This document shows, piece by piece, positions 1-9,735 of a DNA stretch of 41,425 nucleotides; position 1 is the stretch's first letter, and every line of letters starts with the position of its first letter. Position numbers and translations under genes: made by a program. Under the pieces are notes generated by a model. The model did not search any database and was not told the DNA's origin. It saw nothing but the letters and a program-made list of their open reading frames with translations. The stretch spans positions 1 through 41,425 of the forward strand of contig CACLQQ010000020.1 of assembly GCA_902609095.1 (NCBI GenBank). Direction: 5' to 3'. This stretch comes from an uncultured Bacteroidota bacterium. GTDB taxonomy: Bacteria; Bacteroidota; Bacteroidia; Chitinophagales; Saprospiraceae.

Positions 1-195
1 TACCTCTATTCCGCTGTGGGTGCCTTCTATTTTAATATCCAATAGAAATAAATCAGCATGTACCTTTCCTAAAATATCAATGGCTTTATCTCCATTGCTT
101 AATATCTGAAGTACCTGATGCCCAAATGACTCTACTAAAGCCTTTCACTGTTTACTAATCATAAGGTCATCTTTTACAATAATTATAGATGCCAT
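1..195 (-). pseudogene. Response regulator receiver domain, partial and interrupted
   Basis: The reading starts at ATG 195-193 and runs off the left edge, so only about 65 residues of a receiver domain are visible. It begins MASIIIVKDD, followed later by a segment ending LFLLDIKIEG that carries the phospho-acceptor Asp. A TGA at 147-145 interrupts it at codon 17, just after the acidic cluster. The acidic pocket also reads VKDD where VEDD or VDDD is usual. The start overlaps the stop of the upstream histidine kinase (TGATG), so the two formed one operon. Receiver domain identity is clear from the motifs. The output domain lies outside the window; partners of such kinases are often LytTR-type, but that cannot be seen here. 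Confidence 0.75.
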
Positions 196-2191
196 CAAGC
201 TGCTTTCTTATATTTTGGAATGAGGATATCTATATGAGCTCCATTATCATCCTGTATATCTATTTTACCTTGCAGTTTTTCGACAAAATAAAATACTAAT
301 TCTGTCCCAAAGCTACTTGATCCTTCTTGATTAAACTGACCATTCATCCCTTTACCATTGTCTCATATTTTAATAAACAATACAGCCTAGACCTCTACAA
401 TTTGAATAGAAATTTTTGAAGAAATATGGTCATTATCAAATGCATGCTTTAGGGTATTGGAAATTATCTCATTAATTACTAAATCCAAGGGTACTAATGT
501 TACTACGTCTAATAATATTGGAGCGATTTCTAACTCTAAATCAATAGCCCTATTGAGATTGTTATGATTCTGAACGAGATCATGAGCTAACTCTCCTATG
601 TATTCTTCTAACTGAACTCCTGTGACATATTCCTTACTATATAGATTCTAATGTATGAGCGCCATTGATTTAACTCGATTCCTTCCTTCTTTTAAAGCCC
701 TTATTGTAGTCGGATTTTTAGACTTATAAGCTTGTAGATGTAGGAGGCTGGAAATTACTTGGAGGTTATTTTTCACTCGATGGTGTATTTCTTAAAATAA
801 ACCTCCTTGTCCAGTACATTCTTTTGCAATACTATATTTTGATGTTTAATAATATTCTTTTGAGACCAGTTCCTGTATGACAGGTAAGTAATGATTATTA
901 CCAAAAGAGAAAGTAAAATAATCGCAATCAACTGGTTTTCAGCTCTTCTTTTTTGGATGGAAGCCTTATACTCGGACAACTCCAATTCACGACTTTTTTC
1001 TATTAATCCAATCTAAGTATCCATAGATTTATAGGCATTAGATAGCAAATGATTTCTTTCAGCCTTCAGATCGTCGATATACTTTGTACTCAGTGCAATC
1101 AGCTCTTGTGATTTACCTGATGCTCTATACACTGTTATTAATTCTTGTGTGACTTTCTCCAGCAGGGCCTCGCTTAGGCCATCTTTGTCCTTAATAGATC
1201 TTAGTAATCTTTCTTTTTGTTCCTTATCATTCAGTAGTCGAGCCTTAATTAGAGAAGCCTTATTTTCTATTTGAGTATAATTTCCTTTTTTTGCTTTTTG
1301 AATACAGCGATTTATTTCGTTAGTAGCTTGTGGGTATTCACCTATCTGATAATGTATGTACCCATTTTATAATGAATATCGGACATCATTCGATCAGACT
1401 GGATTAAGCCTATATTGGATTTAGTTAGTTTCATATATTGCTGTGCCATGTCTTTTCTCCCCAAGTGAGCCGCCATCATAGCAAGAGAGCTAATATGTTC
1501 AAAATATCGACTAGGATATCGTATTGAATCAACATATGATAAACCATTAATTAGATAGCCTAGGCCTTTTTCACTCTCGCCTATAGCCTCATACATTTTA
1601 CCAATGCTGAGATAATCTGATGCCACGTTAGCAGAATCTTTATTGACCACATCAAGCTCGAAGACAGCTTCCATATATTGTATCGCCAAAAAGGTATTGC
1701 CCAAGGAGCTATAGGTGATAGAAATGTTATAGTTGACATCAGCTATGGCGTTTTTATCATCACATCTCTGTGCTAATGGTAGGGCGATCAGATAATATTG
1801 GAGGGCCTCCTCGTTATCTCCAAGAATCCCATGAGCATTGGCGATATGTGTTTTAACCTTATACAAAAGGTCATAATCAGTAATTCCTGCTTTATTAAGT
1901 AAATCGATTGTAATGTAGAGACAGCTCCATAGCTGTATCTACATTACTTTCTAAACAATAATCTTAAGACAATTGCAGTATGCCAGCTTCTAAGCGGATA
2001 TCACCCTCTTTTTGAGCAACATTCAGTTTTGAACCCAAATAAGCCGACACATCACCTTGGTCGACATATATCTCCTCTACTCTATTCTTAATCGTCTTAT
2101 ACTTCGCTGAAGGGCAATCATATATAACTTGAGAATTAATTAAAGAAACGAATCATAACATAAGTACCAAGACCAAAATAAACCTATTTAT
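195..2191 (-). pseudogene. TPR-containing HisKA_2-type sensor histidine kinase, degraded
   Basis: Joining the frames gives a typical Bacteroidota hybrid: hydrophobic N-terminus, several TPR repeats (best kept at 1866-1342), a coiled stretch, one membrane helix (about 960-880, IAIILLSLLVIIITYLSY), then a HisKA_2 phospho-acceptor helix with EIHHRVKNNLQVISSL and an HATPase domain with NEIISNTLKHAF and DNGKGM. It is not translatable as one protein. The ATG appears changed to ATA at 2191-2189. In-frame stops lie in the signal segment, near 1965, and at 1015-1013, 650-648, 389-387 and 365-363. Frame changes occur near 1910, 1360 and 800. Several stops replace expected Gln codons. This was the sensor for the adjoining response regulator. 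Function loss is nearly certain unless the assembly is faulty. Confidence 0.85.
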
Positions 2192-2452
2192 AGATTAGCT
2201 AATAAAATGAAAGAAAGTGTGACTTATTCTTGAATCTTGCTGATATGCACAACTTATTAAAGAATAACAAAAGCTTATCAAACAACTGGTTAATATTATC
2301 TCTATCTATTTGATTATTCTCAATCTGATGAAAACTAAGCTCATATTAGGAGCCCGTAAATATGCACTGCCTTAAGTGACTACCAGTATTGTGAAAACTA
2401 TTCTCCCAATAAGAGCAATCATTTAATTAAATTTAAGCAAATAATTATCTGT

Positions 2453-2650
2453 ATGAGTTATTATAATTTTTTAGTCTTTTTAGGTGGTCAAGAGCTCATT
2501 ATCGTAGCGTTTATTGTTCTTTTATTATTTGGTGGAAAGAAGCTACCTGAATTAATGAAAGGATTAGGAAAAGGAGTCAGAGAATTCAATAGCGCGAAAG
2601 CTAATATAGAAGGAGAAATCAAAGAGAGTATTAAGGAGGTAGAAGACTAA
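2453..2650 (+). CDS. tatA: Sec-independent translocase subunit TatA
   Basis: This 65-residue protein has the TatA/B/E layout: a short periplasmic N-terminus, one membrane helix (about residues 14-26, [15 protein letters not shown]), the hinge FGGKKLPEL, then an amphipathic helix ([14 protein letters not shown]) and a charged tail. TatA oligomers form the passage through which TatC-recognised folded proteins with twin-arginine signals cross the inner membrane. The short tail favours TatA over TatB. No tatC is in the window, and the gene is separated from its neighbours. It is intact although the genes on both sides are degraded. A twin-arginine candidate cargo lies about 15 kb downstream at 17340-17819. 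Confidence 0.92.
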   Translation: MSYYNFLVFLGGQELIIVAFIVLLLFGGKKLPELMKGLGKGVREFNSAKANIEGEIKESIKEVED

Positions 2651-2676
2651 TTGACCAGTCTTATTCAGTAGCCCTA

Positions 2677-3423
2677 TTGAATGTTAAAATTTTAGGTTCA
2701 GTTTTGGAGCATCATGATTTAGTGCGCCTTGGATTTGAATGCCTAATTAGAATATACTGCAGAGCACGTACAGACTTTCGTTTTATTCAAATTAGAGCGA
2801 ATGATGGCTTTAGTGGTGACCCAATATATAGGTTCATTCAAGAATTCGACTGGACAGGTATACTTGTTAAACCACAAAAAGAAGTATTCGAAGCTAAGCT
2901 TCAAATTCTCTATGACAAAAATCCCAAAATTCACTTAGAAAATATTGCAGTTGCAGAAGAAAATGGACATATGACCCTTTATAAAGTGGCATTCTCAAAT
3001 TCAAGATGGACCACTGGTCTTACCTCTTTCTAAAAATCACATATTGAAAAACATATAGTCAATGGCTTCATCGAAAGAAATATGAAAGGTAAAGAACATC
3101 TACTGCCACTATCTAAAGAAGACTATATTAGCTCAGAGAATGTTAAAACCGTAACTTTTCAAAATCTTATATCCAAATACAAAATTGAATCCCTTGACTT
3201 GTTGCAATTCGATGTTGAGGGTTACGACTACCAAATTCTCAAATCATTTAATTTGTCAGTCGTGAAACCCTCTATTATTCAGTATGAACATTTACATATG
3301 TCAAGAGATGAACTAAGTGAGCTCAAATTCCATTTGAGTAAAAATGGCTACATACAGTACAAAGAGAATATAAATACGATCTGTATAACGATGGAAATGC
3401 TAAAGGAGATGGAAGTATTTTAA
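2677..3423 (+). pseudogene. FkbM-family SAM-dependent methyltransferase, interrupted
   Basis: Two fragments in the same frame are separated by one TAA at 3031-3033. Together they give about 248 residues of an FkbM-type methyltransferase, the family that often O-methylates sugars in glycan clusters. The N-terminal half carries the SAM-binding segment FIQIRANDGFSGDPIYRFI, but the expected glycine of IGANDG is Arg. The next acidic position (ILVEPQ in relatives) reads ILVKPQ. The C-terminal half has LLQFDVEGYDYQILKSF, the usual post-motif. The first fragment opens with TTG; no better start is visible. The stop plus two unusual substitutions at SAM-binding positions point to a dead gene rather than readthrough. 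It flanks the glycosylation locus and was probably once part of it. Confidence 0.75.
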
Positions 3424-3472
3424 CCGAATAATAGTTTTTACTATCCCATAATAGGGTAAAAAAAACCATCAT

Positions 3473-4415
3473 ATGAAAATTGCTTTTCATAGCAATCAAC
3501 TAAGTATCAGAGGCACGGAAGTGGTATTATTCGATTACGCCCATTATAATAAATTACTATTAGGAAATGAGAGCTTTATAATTTCGAGAAAGCCAAATCT
3601 AAGCAAATTTTCACACCCATTGGGGGAAAAAATTTAGAAAACATTTTGACAAAATCCTTTTATATGAAGATTTTTCCTCTGTCGGATCTTTCTTGAATAA
3701 TGAAAAAGTTGATGTTCTCTATGCACAAAAATACGGTACCAAAAACGGAATAATCTCTAAAGGAAGAAAATCAGTTGTTCATGCTGTATTCCAAGCCAAT
3801 TATCCTCATGGAGATGTATATGCATATATTTCTAAATGGTTAGGTGATAAATTTAACAAACCGTTTGTACCATATATGGTGGATCTCCCATTAGAAAATA
3901 AAAACATGAGAAAAGAGCTCAACATTCCAAGAAAAGCAACGGTCTTTGGAAGGCATGGAGGATTAAATTCCTTTGACATTCCGTTTATACACGATACAAT
4001 AAGGAAAGTTCTTGCTGATAGAAAAGATTTATACTTTCTATTTCTTAATACTCGAGTATTTTATGAGCATGACAGGATTATATAATTGGTAAGTGACCAC
4101 AACATGAATGATAAAGTTAAGTTCATAAATACTTGTGATGCCATGCTCCATGGCCGTAAACAAGGAGATTCATTTTGTCTGGCTATAGCTGAATTCTCGC
4201 TTAGAAATAAACCTATTATAACAAGGATAAATAAGAACATAGACTATGCTCACATTGACATGTTAGGTAATAAAGCAATTTATTACAGTAACCCATACGA
4301 TCTTTTCAAAATTCTCTTGGATTTTAACCCACTAAATACTTTTGATTGGATAGCATACAAGGATTACAATCCCGAAAATGTACTGAAGAAATTTAAGGAA
4401 ATCTTTTTGGAATAA
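3473..4415 (+). pseudogene. GT4-like glycosyltransferase, frameshifted and interrupted
   Basis: The N-terminal piece (ATG 3473, MKIAFHSNQLSIRGTEVVLF) is the usual opening of a glycosyltransferase of the GT-B fold. It ends at a TAG near 3636, because of a frame change in a G/A-rich run around 3625-3633. The second frame continues from KKFRKHFDKILLYEDF to 4415, with another in-frame TAA at 4083-4085. The C-terminal part has the donor-site pattern FINTCDAMLHGRKQGDSFCLAIAEFS, where relatives normally show GESFGLAIAEF, so a donor-site glycine is Cys. Together this is about 314 residues, near full length for the family. It is separated by 49 bases from the FkbM pseudogene. Both appear to be decaying together. 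Confidence 0.75.
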
Positions 4416-4422
4416 ATAATTA

Positions 4423-5112
4423 TCAATTCTCTACATAGAATGTATTGTCGATATAATTATCAAGATTTGTAATTATATCTCTTCTAACCTTATCATCAAC
4501 TTGATAAGAATTAGGAGGTATATAATCTCTAAAAACCTCAGGCCATTTCATTGTATTATTATTATACTCCTCTGAAATATTCTTCACATCTTCAATAATG
4601 TGCTCCAATCTAACAAGCTTAAAATATCTAACAACGCCTTTTAGGGCATAAAAATGATCATTCTTAACATTTCTTAGATCCAAGATATTATTTGCCTCCT
4701 CTATGAAATAGTTATTGGTTTTAGGATCAATTAACCACGGTGTTTTAGACGTAGCCGTGTGATTAGGGGCTAAATTTCTCTCATATGACATATGTGGTTG
4801 ATTTATAAAATCTACTACACTTGTTCTTGAGCTTTCAGGAATATGATATGGTCTTCTATACATTGCGGCTATCCAGTCAATTGGATTTCTGACAATTAAA
4901 ACGAATAGCGTATGATGGCTATCTCTTATAGACTTAAGACACTCATTATCTGTTGTTACATTCTGTCGACATCTAGGGTGATGATCTCGAATATACCAAT
5001 GTTTGAAGCCATATAATGATGTATGTGGTACATTCAATACCCTATCCAAGACAATACGAAGATAATTGGTGCCTGAATTTCTTTCGCCAAAAATTGTATA
5101 ATTCAGTATCAC
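4423..5112 (-). CDS. P-loop sulfotransferase-like protein
   Basis: This 229-residue protein starts MILNYTIFGERNSGTNYL. GERNSGTN is a P-loop variant found in sulfotransferase-like proteins that bind the 5'-phosphosulfate of PAPS. At about 70-90 it has LFVLIVRNPIDWIAAMY, matching the 3'-phosphate-binding RNP/D..W strand and helix. No signal peptide or membrane segment is seen, so it would act in the cytoplasm. It is the last gene of a minus-strand operon that starts with two 2OG oxygenases and a giant glycosyltransferase, 24 bases after the latter. The context suggests sulfation of a glycan or glycopeptide. The fold assignment is fairly secure; the acceptor is not. Confidence 0.7.
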   Translation of the reverse strand: MILNYTIFGERNSGTNYLRIVLDRVLNVPHTSLYGFKHWYIRDHHPRCRQNVTTDNECLKSIRDSHHTLFVLIVRNPIDWIAAMYRRPYHIPESSRTSVVDFINQPHMSYERNLAPNHTATSKTPWLIDPKTNNYFIEEANNILDLRNVKNDHFYALKGVVRYFKLVRLEHIIEDVKNISEEYNNNTMKWPEVFRDYIPPNSYQVDDKVRRDIITNLDNYIDNTFYVEN

Positions 5113-5136
5113 ATAAATAATCTAAACGGCTAATAA

Positions 5137-8100
5137 TTAATTCTTAGAATATGTTGATTTTAAAAGTCTTACAACCTTGTCAACTCTATTAATAGACATG
5201 TGGTTTTTCCTAACGTATTCATAACCCTGTTCACTAATTTCGATTCTTTCCGAATCATTTTTTAAGTAGTACAGTATGTCATTATACAATTTCTCAAGAC
5301 CTGCTTTAGAGAGGTCATAATAAATAAGATGTTCTTTGTCGACCAATGGATTAGCATATAACTCATTGATCATTCTATCAACAAATACCAAGCAGCCTGA
5401 CGATAGAGCTTCCCATAGTCTACTATCACCTTCCCATCTATCTGGGTTACATGTCACTAAGATTTTGCTATTTCTTAGCACATTAAAATAATCTGGATTA
5501 TCTGAGCTTCGTCCAACTTCTCCACCTTCAGAAACCTTATCAAAGACCGTATTGAAATCCTTGAAATTCTGTGATTTTAAAAATGAAACAACTCTATGTC
5601 TCCCCTTAATCGTTCTCACGTGATTTGTTTCCTCTTCAGAAAAAAGACACGATATATCAATAGTTCTTTCTCTACAAGGATTGTAAGGTTTTAAATAACT
5701 AAAGAGTGCTGAATACCCTAAAAACTTAATATCTCTGTCTCCGTAGTCAAACTTGGAATTTTTTTGACCTTTGACGGTCATACTCATTTTAAAATACAAT
5801 TTTAAAAATTTAGTATTCCCTCGACTAATGGGTTGTTGGAGATCACCGTAATCTAAATAAACTACCTTTCCTTTGTTAGAAGATATTAATTCATCCACCG
5901 TTAAATTATACCTTCCCGACCCAAAGAGATGTTGCTGAGTAATTAGAATATAATCTGCTTGAAATGAATGATCAACTAAATCAATTTCCGAATGCATCAT
6001 AGTGCCTTCAATGACCATTCGCATCTCATAAGTCTTCATTTGGGCTTCAGAAAGAATCGGAATATAAATTTTAATTCTGACTGATGCCATAGAAGAATCT
6101 AAAGGAATTTGATGGTTGGAAAATGATCGTCCTATAAAAAACTCATAGTCATTTATAGTCCTTGGAGATAGGATAGAATTCTCTTCTTTTTGATGCGCTT
6201 TTACAAGGCCTCTCAAATATAGCAAGGAATTCTGATGACTTTCTTTGACTTTATCTATATCGACAGATTCATAATGTTTCTTCCTATATAATGATTCACT
6301 CCTCCAAGAAACAATCTGATTTGGGGTGAAGAAATCATATCCAGCCAGATATGATCTTATTGAGAGATCTACATCCTCTCCTTCGTAATAAATCTTATCT
6401 GAACTACCAACTTCCTTTATCCACGCACCATACCCAAAAAGAAAGCTTGGCTCTATAGTAGGACTTACAACATTGTTATGGTAAGTTTTTGTAACTCCCC
6501 TATTCTGATAATTAAATGTATAATCGAAATTAATCGATTCTATTTGGGGAATTTCTATCAAATCCAGCTGGTCCGCGTACTCACTGCTTGAAATAGCGTT
6601 TGAGAAAAATAGAGGAGGCAGATATGATATTAAGGGCTTCCGGTACGATACTGAAAGTAGTGTATAGTTTCTAATCAATATGGAATCCCAATGATTTATA
6701 AATCTCGTATGCGAATCAGCAATGACAAAGTATCGTTCATTACTATAATGTTCTAAAGCCTTAGAACGAGCCCACCCAACGCCTTTGGATTCTTGAAATG
6801 GGTAAGAATTAATTTTAATCGAGTAAACCTCTGTCAAATTGTCAAGAAAGGACTCATCTCTATCTTTCGAAGAATTATATTGCCAACACACTCCAAAAGA
6901 TAAATTATTTGGATACATAGCATTTTCATAACAATTCTGAATAGTACTTATAATATCCTCATCCATAAAAGATGCTATAGCCACATAGATCTTCTCATAA
7001 CCTGATACTGGTTTAAACTTCCATTGTATAAAATCTTGAAGTTGATTAATACTTCGTTCGTAAATACTCCCAAATAACTTGCGATTGACAATACTCATCG
7101 CATCATCACGTTTCATATTTGGATTGAACTCCTTATATCTTTCTCCTGTTTTTTCGTTTTTATAATTATAATTATGCCATACACAAGCTTCTGATGTAAC
7201 CCTTAAATTGTATCCTTTCAAGAAGCTCAAATGCGTCATCAAATCTTCTTCTCCGTTAAAAAGAATATCATCTGGAACTTTAATCGATTCAACCCAGTCT
7301 TTTGTAGTAAATAAGAATCCTGCCGCACACCATTTTGATTCTTTAATTTCATAATCTTCCATTTTGTGACTATTCCCTGCGGTCAATCTATTCTCCTCCC
7401 AATAATCAGTGAGGAATTTTCGGATTCTAAGTGGGCTATGATTAGTGAGTTGTAGATATGACCTGTCTTCATCTGATATTTCAAAATGATTTGGATATGT
7501 GGTCAGTACAACTCGGTCTTCCTGAATACTTTCAAACTGGTTTATTAAAAGATTGTCCCAGTTATTCTTAAATCTTGAGTGTGAATCGATTTGCATGAAA
7601 TAGTCTTCTCCACAGTATAACTCACGTTTTATTCGATTCCTTGCCCAAACAGCACCTTCAGCTTGTTCTTTGGGGGTATAAATCAGCTTTAAATTAAGGT
7701 AATTTTGATCTAATAATTCCTTTCGAGCAATGTCTGTATCCTGTAAATGAACACCAAGTATTATTCTTTCTGGATTCGACGCTTCTCTTAATGCATCATC
7801 TATTGTAGGTATAAGTTGTGTATCACAATAAGCAGCTATCGAAAGAAAAATCAGTGGTTTTTCAAAATTCCATGAACATTTATACTCTCGTGCCCAATTG
7901 GCTATGAAGCGATTGTCTTTTCTAAAATCACGTTGGTCATCAGATCTAAATTCTTGTCCGTTAAGATAATAGTACTTATCACTGATATCCGACATATAGC
8001 CTCTCAATCTGTAGATGTATGACGAAAAAGTGGAGAGCTTCATCCCAATGAATTTGATTGCCCTCGTACAAATCAATTGTTCTAAGATTGGAATCCAATT

Positions 8101-9735
8101 GGAATTAGTAATATCAATATCTAACGACGAAATTACCTCATCAAAAAATATGAGATTATAACACTCTCTTAAGGGTTTAAAAAATTCGTAATCCTTATGA
8201 TCGGTGCTGACGTATAGTGTGGAATATTTGGGAACAATCCCGATTAATCCTTGTAAGATTTCCTCACAAGAAATAAACAAATCTTTGTATTGGAAGTCAT
8301 TCCTCCTAATGTGAATCGCATAATAAGTCTGATCACCAATATGGTTGATGAGTTGCCAAGCGAAATCAAAAATATCGTTCCTATATACGACTTGCTGAGC
8401 TATCAACATTTTTAACTCCGTATTATAAGAAGTATATAAGGATTGATAGAAATTCCCTAATAATTTACCGTTGAAATATAGAATTGGAGATTCGTCAAAA
8501 ACTTCATACTGTCTTAACTCTGGCCTAGCCTTAGCAAACCAATCAGGTACAGGTACCTTCTCAAAATTTAATACACTGCCAACGAAGTCAAAGTCTATCA
8601 GCTTTGATCTCTCTTTTAAAACTTCTTCATCGGGTTTAATCTTAAGTTTTTGACAGAAATCATAAAATTTAACAATGTTAATCTGTAGATGGCCCAAATT
8701 GAAAAAGTCCTCAATCTGACTACTACCGTCTAATAAGTACATTTCATATGAAGGAGGTAGTACCAGGGTTCGATTCAGTAGGAAGGCTAAGCATACCGAG
8801 ATTTCCAAAGACATCCTGATGTTATTAAATCCTCCTGGCCAAGGTTTTAATACGATATGCCCATCGCTGCCTGTATATCTCTTTGAAAGGATATCAAACT
8901 CATACTTCAAGTGATAAAGAAAATCTGTACGTTCTTGAGAAACATTAATGAGTAAGGATTGATCAGTAGCATTTCTAGTCTTGCTAATGATAATATCTTG
9001 AAGGGGCTTAAAGGTATAATCTTGCTTAAAGAAAAGACGTTCTGCACTTTTAGATTCTACCACATTTGGAAAATGAATTATTGGACTCACAGCTTTATTA
9101 TCATTCATACTATGCCAAGCAGTACAAACTCCCAATCGTTCAACAATTCTCACATTAATGGAGTTAGACTTGGCGGCATAAATCAAGCCCCACATATCTG
9201 ATTCCCATTTGCCAACTTGCCTTCTTATTTTCTCACAATTATTCTTGAAGTCTTGACTTATTTTTTTCAGTGCTCCATATCGTAGTACAAAAGGATACAT
9301 GAACGGATCATCTATTGATGGCCATCCATCAATTGGGCCATATCCTACCCACTTTTGTCCTACTATTTCGTTCTCAGTTGGAACTATTGAAATCTTCTCA
9401 GTGAAAATCATGTCCGGGTCCAAGAAGAGTAAAATATCATCTACTTTGAAAGGATAAAATTGCGACAACCAATAAAAAGACTCATACTTATTCGGAATCC
9501 CGCCCCACCAATCATCATTGAGTTTTTCCCATTGTTTCGCCCAATCAGGAAGTGGTATTATCTCTACATCCGAACTATACTCAAATGAGGTTTTGTCATT
9601 AGGATGAGCAAAATCTTCAGATAATAAAATGAGTAGTTTTCCATCTTGTTTGACCTTTCTCCTAGACCAATCGAGTAATCTGATCTGCCATTCTTGATAC
9701 TTTGATTCACTGGTAGATACTATGATGTAGTTCAT
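5137..9735 (-). CDS. Giant five-domain cytoplasmic glycosyltransferase (HPAT/SGT-like, O-FucT-like, two GT60, GT-B)
   Basis: This 1532-residue protein has no signal peptide. The start chosen is ATG 9735-9733, which overlaps the preceding stop as TGATG. Domains in order (numbering from one codon upstream): 1-260 resembles hydroxyproline/serine glycosyltransferases, with DILLFLDPDMIF (DPD at 107-109). 280-600 resembles GDP-fucose O-fucosyltransferases, with GGFNNIRMSLE near 302 and HIRRND at 476-481. 625-890 and 915-1185 are two GT60-like GlcNAc-transferase domains. Copy A has GVHLQ, WARNR, MQIDSHSRF (DSH 718-720) and GEEDL. Copy B has GVCWQ, GVGWAR, ADSHTRF (DSH 1008-1010) and YEGEDVDLSIR. 1220-1533 is a GT-B-like domain ending EGDSRLWEALSSGCLVFVD. 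GT60 enzymes such as Dictyostelium Gnt1 transfer GlcNAc to hydroxyproline. The gene follows a prolyl-hydroxylase-like gene, so sequential hydroxyproline glycosylation is the best guess. All DxD-like motifs look intact. Confidence 0.82.
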   Translation of the reverse strand: MNYIIVSTSESKYQEWQIRLLDWSRRKVKQDGKLLILLSEDFAHPNDKTSFEYSSDVEIIPLPDWAKQWEKLNDDWWGGIPNKYESFYWLSQFYPFKVDDILLFLDPDMIFTEKISIVPTENEIVGQKWVGYGPIDGWPSIDDPFMYPFVLRYGALKKISQDFKNNCEKIRRQVGKWESDMWGLIYAAKSNSINVRIVERLGVCTAWHSMNDNKAVSPIIHFPNVVESKSAERLFFKQDYTFKPLQDIIISKTRNATDQSLLINVSQERTDFLYHLKYEFDILSKRYTGSDGHIVLKPWPGGFNNIRMSLEISVCLAFLLNRTLVLPPSYEMYLLDGSSQIEDFFNLGHLQINIVKFYDFCQKLKIKPDEEVLKERSKLIDFDFVGSVLNFEKVPVPDWFAKARPELRQYEVFDESPILYFNGKLLGNFYQSLYTSYNTELKMLIAQQVVYRNDIFDFAWQLINHIGDQTYYAIHIRRNDFQYKDLFISCEEILQGLIGIVPKYSTLYVSTDHKDYEFFKPLRECYNLIFFDEVISSLDIDITNSNWIPILEQLICTRAIKFIGMKLSTFSSYIYRLRGYMSDISDKYYYLNGQEFRSDDQRDFRKDNRFIANWAREYKCSWNFEKPLIFLSIAAYCDTQLIPTIDDALREASNPERIILGVHLQDTDIARKELLDQNYLNLKLIYTPKEQAEGAVWARNRIKRELYCGEDYFMQIDSHSRFKNNWDNLLINQFESIQEDRVVLTTYPNHFEISDEDRSYLQLTNHSPLRIRKFLTDYWEENRLTAGNSHKMEDYEIKESKWCAAGFLFTTKDWVESIKVPDDILFNGEEDLMTHLSFLKGYNLRVTSEACVWHNYNYKNEKTGERYKEFNPNMKRDDAMSIVNRKLFGSIYERSINQLQDFIQWKFKPVSGYEKIYVAIASFMDEDIISTIQNCYENAMYPNNLSFGVCWQYNSSKDRDESFLDNLTEVYSIKINSYPFQESKGVGWARSKALEHYSNERYFVIADSHTRFINHWDSILIRNYTLLSVSYRKPLISYLPPLFFSNAISSSEYADQLDLIEIPQIESINFDYTFNYQNRGVTKTYHNNVVSPTIEPSFLFGYGAWIKEVGSSDKIYYEGEDVDLSIRSYLAGYDFFTPNQIVSWRSESLYRKKHYESVDIDKVKESHQNSLLYLRGLVKAHQKEENSILSPRTINDYEFFIGRSFSNHQIPLDSSMASVRIKIYIPILSEAQMKTYEMRMVIEGTMMHSEIDLVDHSFQADYILITQQHLFGSGRYNLTVDELISSNKGKVVYLDYGDLQQPISRGNTKFLKLYFKMSMTVKGQKNSKFDYGDRDIKFLGYSALFSYLKPYNPCRERTIDISCLFSEEETNHVRTIKGRHRVVSFLKSQNFKDFNTVFDKVSEGGEVGRSSDNPDYFNVLRNSKILVTCNPDRWEGDSRLWEALSSGCLVFVDRMINELYANPLVDKEHLIYYDLSKAGLEKLYNDILYYLKNDSERIEISEQGYEYVRKNHMSINRVDKVVRLLKSTYSKN

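Noticed and set aside
8471-9201. Plus-strand ORFs within the giant transferase
   Set aside because: They are antisense shadows with low-complexity translations and no ribosome-binding site or family features.
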